From Flavobacterium sp. (GTDB lineage: Bacteria; Bacteroidota; Bacteroidia; Flavobacteriales; Flavobacteriaceae), in NCBI GenBank assembly GCA_030152225.1, contig JASLHL010000132.1:1-8683 (forward strand): a stretch of DNA of 8,683 bases, given 5' to 3'. The position numbers were made by a program, and so were the translations under genes. Shown piece after piece: positions 1 through 5,309 of the stretch. How positions within the stretch are numbered: the first letter of the stretch is position 1; the number at the start of each line of letters is the position of its first letter. Under the pieces are notes generated by a model that was not told the DNA's origin, ran no database searches, and worked only from the letters and a program-made list of their open reading frames with translations.

Positions 1-7
1 CACCGGC
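1..7 (-). other. Possible 5' end of a second tRNA (truncated by window edge)
   Basis: These seven bases, read on the minus strand, are GCCGGTG, identical to the 5' acceptor strand of the tRNA-Thr at 42-115. They lie 34 bases downstream of that tRNA in its direction of transcription, a normal spacing for a tandem tRNA operon. A small inverted repeat (ATTGC 10-14, GCAAT 18-22) sits in the linker and could be a processing hairpin. Only seven bases are visible, so this could be chance; the rest of the gene would lie outside the window. Confidence 0.3.
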
Positions 8-41
8 AAATTGCCTCGCAATAGTTAATCTTCAAAAATTG

Positions 42-115
42 AGCCGATGGAGGGACTCGAACCCACGACCTGCTGATTACAAATCAGCTGCTCTAGCCAA
101 CTGAGCTACACCGGC
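42..115 (-). tRNA. tRNA-Thr (anticodon UGU)
   Basis: The minus strand folds into a full 74-base cloverleaf. The acceptor strands GCCGGTG and CATCGGC pair with one G-U. The D-arm begins GCTC, and the anticodon stem GCTGA/TCAGC encloses the loop TTTGTAA, giving anticodon TGT for threonine ACA codons. The T-loop is TTCGAGT, flanked by GTGGG and CCCTC, which leaves one U-U mismatch in the T stem. The discriminator base is U and no CCA follows, so CCA must be added after transcription, as is usual in Bacteroidota. A good promoter lies 18 bases upstream. It may be the first gene of a tRNA operon continuing past the left edge. Confidence 0.96.
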
Positions 116-132
116 GACTCATTTTTCGAGTG

Positions 133-162
133 CAAATATAACACGCTTTTTCAGTCTTACAA
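133..162 (-). promoter_or_regulatory. Bacteroidota-type promoter of tRNA-Thr
   Basis: On the minus strand a -7 box TATATTTG (133-140) fits the Bacteroidota consensus TAnnTTTG exactly. A TTG -33 element (160-162) lies 19 bases upstream, the standard spacing. Transcription would start near base 127, about 12 bases before the mature tRNA 5' end. The element is buried within an inverted repeat (140-177). Confidence 0.8.
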
Positions 163-183
163 CTGATTTCGCGTGTTTTTTTT
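140..183 (+). terminator. Hairpin followed by T-run, terminator-like on the + strand
   Basis: AACACGC (140-146) pairs with GCGTGTT (171-177), and inside it TCAGT (151-155) pairs with ACTGA (162-166). They are separated by a symmetric 4+4 internal loop and closed by a 6-base loop. Six more T residues follow at 178-183. Hairpin plus U-tract reads on the + strand, yet both flanking genes run on the minus strand. It may block antisense transcription, or its minus-strand copy, which lacks a U-tract, may weakly end transcripts of the 87-residue gene. It overlaps the tRNA promoter. Confidence 0.45.
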
Positions 184-195
184 GCTTTATTTTAA

Positions 196-459
196 TTACA
201 AGTTGTTAATTTTTCCAACTAATTGACCTGCAATGTTTTCTAATTTTAAAAAAACGCCTTTAAAATGAGCTTTTTTATTTTCAACCCCTTTTGCGTTGAT
301 GTCAACGATCAATTCGTCGAATCCTGTTAAGGCTTCTTCGATCAAAGCAGCTGTTTCTTCTGTAGGTCCTCCTACTGTCAATTCATGAATATAAATTGCC
401 TCAATGATATCGCCTAATACTTGGTGAACATCTTTTTTTAATCCTCTTACGCTTGCCAT
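196..459 (-). CDS. Small helical conserved-type hypothetical protein
   Basis: This 87-residue protein is not one whose function I recognise. It begins MASVRGLKKDV and appears almost entirely alpha-helical, with two or three amphipathic helices broken by a glycine-proline turn near residues 30-32 (GGP). It has no cysteine or tryptophan, no signal peptide and no membrane segment, so it is probably cytosolic. The N-terminus is basic and the middle acidic, with a lysine-rich patch near residues 57-67. My recollection that similar small proteins occur in other flavobacteria is memory, not a search. The ATG start is supported by a TACTTTTG -7 box 22 bases upstream. It lies 55 bases after manA with its own promoter and is followed by the tRNA promoter region. 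No function is proposed. Confidence 0.8.
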   Translation of the reverse strand: MASVRGLKKDVHQVLGDIIEAIYIHELTVGGPTEETAALIEEALTGFDELIVDINAKGVENKKAHFKGVFLKLENIAGQLVGKINNL

Positions 460-481
460 AATAATTTATTTAAATTTTAAA

Positions 482-489
482 CAAAAGTA
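482..489 (-). promoter_or_regulatory. -7 box for the 87-residue protein gene
   Basis: TACTTTTG on the minus strand fits TAnnTTTG exactly and lies 22 bases before the ATG at 459. No TTG occurs at the expected 19-21 base distance upstream, so only half of the promoter is recognisable. Transcription would begin around base 475. Confidence 0.55.
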
Positions 490-514
490 CAATTATCTTT
501 ACTATATCGGCGGT

Positions 515-1483
515 CTAATCGATATATATTTCTAACAATGTTGCTTGACCAACTGCAACTAGTTTATTTACTGATGCGGGAATTAACACGGTTTCACCTT
601 GTTTAATTCCACATGTCAATTCGTTAATTTGAAGCTCACATGCCCCTTCTGTACACACATAAAGGTAAAAGCGATCTAATGGCTTCGCTATTTGATATCG
701 CTGCGTTAAAGGGATGTAATTGACAGTAAAAAACGGACAAGAAACCAATGGATTGGCATAATCTGCATTTTCAGTATAGGAAAGTGCCACTTGTTTCTTT
801 TCGTAGTTAATGGCTTTTAGTGCCAAATCTACGTGTAGTTCTCTGGTTTGTCCTTCGCTATCGACACGATCCCAATCGTAAACACGATAGGTAATATCTG
901 AAGTTTGTTGAATCTCAGCGAGTAAAACTCCTGCTCCAATGGCGTGAACCGTTCCAGTTTGAATAAAAAAAGCATCTCCTTTTTTTACTGGAATTTCATT
1001 TAATATCTCAGGGAGTGTTTTGCTATTCAAGTGCTGCAAATAATCCTCTTGGGTTACCCCTGCTTTAAAGTCTACAACCACTCTTGCCCCAGGATCGGCT
1101 TGCATTACATACCACATTTCGGTTTTCCCCAAAGAATTATGTCGCGTTTTTGCCAGTTCATCATTGGGATGCAACTGAATAGAAAGATCCTCTTTGGCAT
1201 CTAAAAACTTAAATAACAAAGGAAATTGATATCCAAATGTCTGAACGATATAAGAACCTAAAATATCTTCTGGATAGGCTTTAATCAATTCTTCTAAGCT
1301 TTGTCCTTTATATGTGCCATTGGAAACTAGGCTGACATTTTCCGGAACATTAGAAATTTCCCAGCTTTCTCCAATTGAATCAGAAATTTGCTGTTTACCT
1401 AAAACAGTATGTAATTTCCTTCCCCCCCAAATTCTATCTTTCAGGATGGGTTCAAACATCATTGGATATTGTATAAAACTCAT
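515..1483 (-). CDS. manA: Mannose-6-phosphate isomerase, class I (ManA)
   Basis: This cytosolic zinc enzyme interconverts mannose 6-phosphate and fructose 6-phosphate, feeding GDP-mannose synthesis or mannose catabolism. With the start chosen here it has 322 residues, close to the short Bacillus-type form (about 315). The N-terminus carries FEPILKDRIWGG. Zinc ligands of the cupin fold are Gln103 and His105 (SIQLHPND), Glu122 (GKTEMWYVM) and His180 (TGTVHAIGAG). Arg200 in ITYRVYDWD is the expected active-site arginine. The open frame extends upstream to a TTG at 1549, but that TTG is the end of the -7 box TACATTTG, so translation cannot begin there. The ATG at 1483 is preceded, 8 bases away, by AGGAAGAAG (1492-1500), a purine-rich Shine-Dalgarno-like run. 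An ATG seven or eight codons further in is a less likely alternative. The gene is 97 bases downstream of the pterin enzyme gene. Confidence 0.93.
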   Translation of the reverse strand: MSFIQYPMMFEPILKDRIWGGRKLHTVLGKQQISDSIGESWEISNVPENVSLVSNGTYKGQSLEELIKAYPEDILGSYIVQTFGYQFPLLFKFLDAKEDLSIQLHPNDELAKTRHNSLGKTEMWYVMQADPGARVVVDFKAGVTQEDYLQHLNSKTLPEILNEIPVKKGDAFFIQTGTVHAIGAGVLLAEIQQTSDITYRVYDWDRVDSEGQTRELHVDLALKAINYEKKQVALSYTENADYANPLVSCPFFTVNYIPLTQRYQIAKPLDRFYLYVCTEGACELQINELTCGIKQGETVLIPASVNKLVAVGQATLLEIYID

Positions 1484-1491
1484 AGGCTTAA

Positions 1492-1500
1492 CTTCTTCCT
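1492..1500 (-). promoter_or_regulatory. Shine-Dalgarno-like site that decides the manA start
   Basis: AGGAAGAAG on the minus strand lies 8 bases before the ATG at 1483. In the longer reading frame it would encode a Glu-Glu-Glu run, which is not seen at the N-terminus of known ManA proteins. Bacteroidota use Shine-Dalgarno pairing only weakly, so this supports the start but does not prove it. Confidence 0.5.
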
Positions 1501-1546
1501 CATTTTGCAATAGTCCATCAGCGGGATTACTGCCTAAAACAAGACG

Positions 1547-1554
1547 CAAATGTA
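1547..1554 (-). promoter_or_regulatory. -7 box of manA
   Basis: TACATTTG on the minus strand is an exact TAnnTTTG match in the gap between the pterin enzyme gene and manA. No TTG lies at standard distance upstream. Transcription would begin near base 1540, giving a leader of about 57 bases before the chosen ATG. manA is therefore probably transcribed on its own as well as by any read-through from the upstream operon. Confidence 0.55.
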
Positions 1555-1579
1555 CAACTTTTAATGGATTCTATGCATG

Positions 1580-1996
1580 TTAAATCCCCTCCCCTTTAAA
1601 AGTTACAAAGTTTCTAGTGGTTTCGTATAAAACAACCTCCAAATCATTGTCTTTTGCAATAAAAGGTCTTAATTTTTGCCAAATCACTACAGCTATGTGT
1701 TCCGCAGTAGGGATTAGATTTTTGAATTCTATAACATCTAAGTTCAGATTTTTGTGATCAAAAGCCTCTTCAATTTCTGACTTTATTAAATCTGACAGTA
1801 TTTTTAAGTCCATAACAAACCCCGTTTCTGGGTCAACTTCACCTGTAACATGGACAATCAATTCGTAATTGTGTCCGTGAAAATTAGGGTTATTGCACTT
1901 GCCAAATACAGCTTGATTCTTCTCGTCAGACCAATCTGGACGATGCAATCGATGTGCGGCATTAAAATGTGCTTTTCGGCTAACTGTTAATCTCAT
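1580..1996 (-). CDS. 6-pyruvoyl-tetrahydropterin synthase / 6-carboxytetrahydropterin synthase (PTPS/QueD family)
   Basis: This 138-residue protein is a complete member of the T-fold pterin enzyme family, which acts on 7,8-dihydroneopterin triphosphate. QueD members make 6-carboxytetrahydropterin for queuosine; PTPS members make 6-pyruvoyl-tetrahydropterin. Zinc ligands are His15 (AAHRL), His40 and His42 (FHGHNY). Cys34 in GKCNNPN is the catalytic cysteine, Asp80-His81 (FDHKNLN) complete the proton relay, and Glu125 (YETTRN) should bind the pterin ring. The cysteine-to-HGH spacing is CxxxxxHGH, as in animal PTPS, not the CxxxHGH of E. coli QueD. Together with GEVDPETGFVMDL and DHKNLN, this makes the protein look more like true PTPS. 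Databases usually label such Bacteroidota proteins QueD, so I leave the symbol blank. The ATG lies 6 bases after the idi stop, so the two genes share an operon. Confidence 0.93.
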   Translation of the reverse strand: MRLTVSRKAHFNAAHRLHRPDWSDEKNQAVFGKCNNPNFHGHNYELIVHVTGEVDPETGFVMDLKILSDLIKSEIEEAFDHKNLNLDVIEFKNLIPTAEHIAVVIWQKLRPFIAKDNDLEVVLYETTRNFVTFKGEGI

Positions 1997-2002
1997 GCTG
2001 TT

Positions 2003-2530
2003 TTAAATTTTATGTGCTTCAATATGCGGGTAAAATTCAGCGAATATAATTTTAAACCAAGCGGTATACATTTGTGGATTGACTTCCATATCCTTTTTTA
2101 TTGCCTCAATTTCCATCCACTTCCATGCTTCAACCTCTTCTGGATTTATAATAGGATCTTCATTGTAATATCCCACCATCACATGATCAAATTCATGCTC
2201 AGTTAATCCGTTGTCAAATGGTGCTTTATAGATAAAATGAAACACCTCTTTCAAGGCTACTTCAAACCCCATTTCCTCGTTTAAACGGCGCTTTCCTGCT
2301 TGAATATTCGTTTCTCCTACTCTTTGGTGACTACAACAAGTGTTTGCCCACAACAAAGGTGAATGATACTTCTCCGCTGCGCGTTGTTGAAGCATGATCT
2401 CATTTTTATCATTTAAAATAAATACTGAGAATGCTCTGTGCAACAAAGCTTTTTCATGTGCTTCTTGTTTGCCCATGGTACCTACCGGCTCATCTTGTTC
2501 ATTAACTAAAATCACTTGCTCTTCAATCAT
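2003..2530 (-). CDS. idi: Isopentenyl-diphosphate delta-isomerase, type I (Idi)
   Basis: This enzyme interconverts isopentenyl and dimethylallyl diphosphate, balancing the C5 units for quinones, undecaprenol and carotenoids. With the start chosen here it has 175 residues, near the 182 of E. coli Idi, and it is a Nudix-fold protein. Expected metal ligands are His25, His31, His68, Glu110 and Glu112 (LTEHEFDH). Cys66 in NTCCSH aligns with the catalytic cysteine of E. coli, and Glu112 with the catalytic glutamate. The degenerate Nudix box runs from Gly72 to Gly88 (KRRLNEEMG). The frame stays open to an ATG at 2596, but a full promoter (2557-2587) lies inside that extension, and the extra residues resemble no Idi N-terminus. 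The ATG at 2530 begins MIEEQVILV, as expected for the family. It is the first gene of an operon with the pterin enzyme. Confidence 0.94.
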   Translation of the reverse strand: MIEEQVILVNEQDEPVGTMGKQEAHEKALLHRAFSVFILNDKNEIMLQQRAAEKYHSPLLWANTCCSHQRVGETNIQAGKRRLNEEMGFEVALKEVFHFIYKAPFDNGLTEHEFDHVMVGYYNEDPIINPEEVEAWKWMEIEAIKKDMEVNPQMYTAWFKIIFAEFYPHIEAHKI

Positions 2531-2556
2531 ACCTAGTGTTACATTTATTTTACTTC

Positions 2557-2587
2557 CAAAAGTACAAAAAACAAAATAGGAAACCAA
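2557..2587 (-). promoter_or_regulatory. Promoter of the idi-pterin synthase operon
   Basis: On the minus strand the -7 box TACTTTTG (2557-2564) fits TAnnTTTG exactly, and a TTG -33 element (2585-2587) lies 20 bases upstream. This is the best full promoter in the window besides the tRNA one. Transcription would start near base 2550, about 20 bases before the ATG at 2530. Its position rules out the ATG at 2596 for this transcript. Confidence 0.75.
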
Positions 2588-2678
2588 TGCCAGCATGGAG
2601 TTTAAAAACGCTCTGACTCTAGCCCGTATTCACCTTAAAGATCTTGGTGCTTTTTACAGTAGACCCAAGCAATTTAGT

Positions 2679-2686
2679 TATCTTTG
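2679..2686 (+). promoter_or_regulatory. -7 box for the rightward 80-residue protein gene
   Basis: TATCTTTG matches TAnnTTTG exactly and ends 16 bases before the ATG at 2703, leaving a leader of only about 10 bases. There is no TTG at the standard upstream distance. It is divergent from the idi promoter, and the two -7 boxes are about 115 bases apart. Confidence 0.5.
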
Positions 2687-2702
2687 ACTTTTTATTCGAT
2701 TC

Positions 2703-2945
2703 ATGGAAAGATTAATCAAACTAATTTGGGATTTTCGAGGTCCTGACGCTGAAAAAATAGCCGAACACCACGTGATTCACCTGCGTGAATTTGTCGCTAT
2801 CGAGCAACTCCCTCTAACGATTATGGACAAACAAGTCATCAATGAGGTGCATAGTATTGCGTATCTTGTTGTCAATGATCAACAAATGCGAGAAGTAAGA
2901 GATGCTTTAAAACCACATCGCGGTGAACTTTACGAAGTAAAATAA
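2703..2945 (+). CDS. Small histidine-rich hypothetical protein
   Basis: This 80-residue cytosolic-looking protein is not one whose function I recognise. It begins MERLIKLIWDFRGPDAEKIA. The pattern of hydrophobic residues suggests strand-helix-strand-strand-helix-strand, a small ferredoxin-like alpha/beta fold; that is inference from sequence alone. Histidines 22, 23 and 26 lie on the first predicted helix (AEHHVIHLREF), His50 precedes the central strand (HSIAYLVV) and His72 sits in the KPHRGE turn. Such placement could suit metal or cofactor binding, but nothing proves it. There is no signal peptide, membrane segment or cysteine. I believe related proteins exist in other flavobacteria, from memory only. 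It is the only rightward gene here, has its own -7 box, and ends 12 bases before a strong terminator, so it is a single-gene unit. Confidence 0.85.
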   Translation: MERLIKLIWDFRGPDAEKIAEHHVIHLREFVAIEQLPLTIMDKQVINEVHSIAYLVVNDQQMREVRDALKPHRGELYEVK

Positions 2946-2957
2946 GAATATCCCATG

Positions 2958-3002
2958 CTATAAAAAAATCCCTTTTGCTGCGCAAAAGGGATTTTTTTAT
3001 AG
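2958..3002. terminator. Strong bidirectional terminator
   Basis: Bases 2958-2978 and 2982-3002 form a perfect 21-base inverted repeat around the loop TGC. The core of the stem is ATCCCTTTTGC with its complement, flanked by seven A residues on the left and seven T residues on the right, so each strand gives a hairpin with a U-tract. It ends the rightward 80-residue gene and the leftward S41 peptidase gene, whose stop codons lie 12 and 11 bases away on each side. Confidence 0.93.
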
Positions 3003-3013
3003 TGAATAACGAA

Positions 3014-5245
3014 TTACTTCTTCAGTATTTCCAATGCTTTTTCTAACACTTCATCTTTTTCTTGTATAATTCCTTGTATCGTTGGTTGAACAACAACATC
3101 TGGCACAATACCGATACGCTGCGTTTCCGTACCATCAGGATAATAAACACCAATACCCGAAATCGCAGTTCTCAATCCCCCAGGGAGATGGAACTGAGCC
3201 ATATCTCCATCTGCCCCTGCAGTTGTACTCCCAACAATTGTGGTGTTTTTTCCTGCTCTCAATGCCATAGCCGTATATTCTGCCTGACTTTGAGAATATT
3301 CATTAATCAACACGATCACTTTGCCTTTATACGTTTCCGCTTCATTTGGAATTTCCACCAACTGCGTAAAAGTGAATACTCCAGGATTGTTGACATCCGC
3401 TACAGTAAATTTAGCAAATGGCGTTGATTCATCCACAAACCACCTTCCTAGGTCAAACGCAACAAAAGCAGAAGGGTAGTTTCGGATATCTATAACTATT
3501 CCTTTGGTATCTTTCAATTGCTGTTTTATTTCTAGTATATCTTCGGTTTGAATATTCGCTAAGGTTATATAGCCAATATTGTCATCTAACAATTTGAAAC
3601 TCCTTTGTTTTTCATCCACTTTATACCAATGATATCGATTTAACTCTTCTTGGGGATACAACACAAGATCCATTTGCTTTGTCTTCCCTGCTTTTTGATA
3701 GGTGATCAAGAGGGAAGTATTGGGAGAACACAGGGCATTTTCTGCTATATCCCTCAAGCGAGCAGCCTCATTTGAAGCAGGATAATATGGGCGTAAACGG
3801 TTGACCATTGAAGCAATCGTTTCTCCATTAATATGCGTGATCACATCGCCTAAACTTAACTTTGCCGCTTCGGCTAATTCGGGATTATAGTAATCAACAA
3901 CCACCAATTGATCTTCGACAAAACTCACCTTAAACGGAGCAAAATAATTTCCACGAGCTTCAGCAAATTTATCACCTCCACCCCATAGATTAGCGTGTGT
4001 ATCTTGAATCTCTCCAATAAGCTGAATAGCTGCAAGTTCGTATTCCAATTCACTTTTCGCTTCCAAAAACACAGGTATATATTCTTTCAATACCCCTTCC
4101 CAATTTTTATCTGTTATATGCTTATTTGGAAAAAAATATTCAATCATATTCCAATACTTATACACTGCTAACAGTCTAAAACCACTGTCTGGATAAGGCA
4201 TGGTAGCGTAGAGGTCCTCATGGTCAAAACGAGGACTTCCCACAAGGTGTTCAAGCGCTATATAATAGTGTTTCTCTTGATTTCTATTCTCATACACTTG
4301 CTGCAATTCGCGTTGTAACTCCTGCGACATCCCCAATTGCTTCATCCATGAAAAATCAGGTTGCAATACGGTATCTTTTGTCACAGCTTCACAAGTTCCA
4401 CAAGGCGCAAGAGTTCCATACTTCCTTATCCATTGCAGGAGAACCTCGTCTCTTTCTTCCTTGCTTTTTACTTTTAAATAAGCGGGAAGCACGCGAAACA
4501 ACTCATAATCCCAATTGTAATTTCCTTTGGCTACTTCAGGGTGATGGTATTTCAAAAATCCCCATATTTTACCCAACAGTTCTAAATTGGCAACTGTTTC
4601 AGTTGTTGGACTGCGTATAGCAATCGCTGATCCTGCATCAAATTCTTTATCTAATTCCGCAGGCAAAGGCGCTCTGACAAAAACTTCAAGGGTAGGATCA
4701 TCCAATGCTTTTCCATCGATAGTCACTTGCAAATTATCCAACCACATTTTTCCTTTCCCCACTAACAGCCCTCCAATATACACTCCCTCTGTCTTTGCGG
4801 GATCCAAAGGCAAGGTAATTTCATACTTCTGCCAATCCACAGTTCCCATTACTCCTCTATCGTCCATATTATCAAAGGCCAACATAGGATCAATGCGCAT
4901 CCACAAGCCTGCAAATCCTTCTGTCACATGTTCTGTTTTGATATAACCAGACAAATGGATACTATCTCCCTTAAAATTCTGAGGCAAGACTAAAGCCAAT
5001 GCTTTATATCCTGCTTCAGTACCTGTATTTTCAATTACTACGGAATACTTTCCGCTTTGCACGTGAACAGAATCAGCATATATCGCATACTCACTATCCC
5101 CCATATCAATCCACTGTATAGGATAGCCTGCTTTAACCTGTTCAAAATCCAAATCTAATTTTTGCCCTTCAAGTTGTTGAGAAAATCCCATCAATGAAAA
5201 CAAAAAAGCAAGAAGCATAGTTATTATTTTATATAGCAAACTCAT
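3014..5245 (-). CDS. Exported S41-family serine peptidase
   Basis: This 743-residue protein carries an N-terminal signal peptide, with a hydrophobic core at residues 5-20 and probable cleavage near GFSQ/Q (21-24). There is no lipobox cysteine, so it is probably periplasmic or secreted. Residues about 30-190 look like a beta-sandwich, galactose-binding type module (DLDFEQ, QSGKYSV, GKMWLDNLQV). Residues 215-420 form a helical region with a CxxC at 282-285. A PDZ-like segment (GDVITHINGE) lies near 466-475. The S41 catalytic domain spans about 550-720. Ser653 in YSQSQAE aligns with the nucleophile of tail-specific proteases. The lysine of Prc/CtpA is absent, since its place holds GSTTAGADGD (672-680), so a tricorn-like charge relay is more likely, perhaps with His417 (DTHAN). 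The natural substrate is unknown. An AraC-family gene lies 64 bases upstream on the same strand, with no terminator visible between them. Only a weak -7-like TAGTTTTA (5262-5269) precedes the ATG. Confidence 0.9.
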   Translation of the reverse strand: MSLLYKIITMLLAFLFSLMGFSQQLEGQKLDLDFEQVKAGYPIQWIDMGDSEYAIYADSVHVQSGKYSVVIENTGTEAGYKALALVLPQNFKGDSIHLSGYIKTEHVTEGFAGLWMRIDPMLAFDNMDDRGVMGTVDWQKYEITLPLDPAKTEGVYIGGLLVGKGKMWLDNLQVTIDGKALDDPTLEVFVRAPLPAELDKEFDAGSAIAIRSPTTETVANLELLGKIWGFLKYHHPEVAKGNYNWDYELFRVLPAYLKVKSKEERDEVLLQWIRKYGTLAPCGTCEAVTKDTVLQPDFSWMKQLGMSQELQRELQQVYENRNQEKHYYIALEHLVGSPRFDHEDLYATMPYPDSGFRLLAVYKYWNMIEYFFPNKHITDKNWEGVLKEYIPVFLEAKSELEYELAAIQLIGEIQDTHANLWGGGDKFAEARGNYFAPFKVSFVEDQLVVVDYYNPELAEAAKLSLGDVITHINGETIASMVNRLRPYYPASNEAARLRDIAENALCSPNTSLLITYQKAGKTKQMDLVLYPQEELNRYHWYKVDEKQRSFKLLDDNIGYITLANIQTEDILEIKQQLKDTKGIVIDIRNYPSAFVAFDLGRWFVDESTPFAKFTVADVNNPGVFTFTQLVEIPNEAETYKGKVIVLINEYSQSQAEYTAMALRAGKNTTIVGSTTAGADGDMAQFHLPGGLRTAISGIGVYYPDGTETQRIGIVPDVVVQPTIQGIIQEKDEVLEKALEILKK

Positions 5246-5309
5246 ACTGTATATTTTTGCTTAAAACTAGCTCTTAAAAAATGAACAAACTTGTAAAAAT
5301 GGAAACTAC

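Noticed and set aside
1314..1583. An 89-codon + strand frame spanning the manA 5' end and promoter
   Set aside because: It is antisense to the manA N-terminal coding region and its -7 box and resembles nothing known.
2631..2650. Imperfect inverted repeat CACC...GGTG before a T-run, upstream of the 80-residue gene
   Set aside because: The arms are only four bases with an asymmetric centre, too weak for a terminator, and it would lie upstream of the promoter it might serve.
3062..4946. Several + strand open frames of 62 to 121 codons opposite the S41 peptidase gene
   Set aside because: They overlap a long, well-supported coding region on the minus strand, have low-complexity, family-less translations, and lack promoters or leaders of their own.
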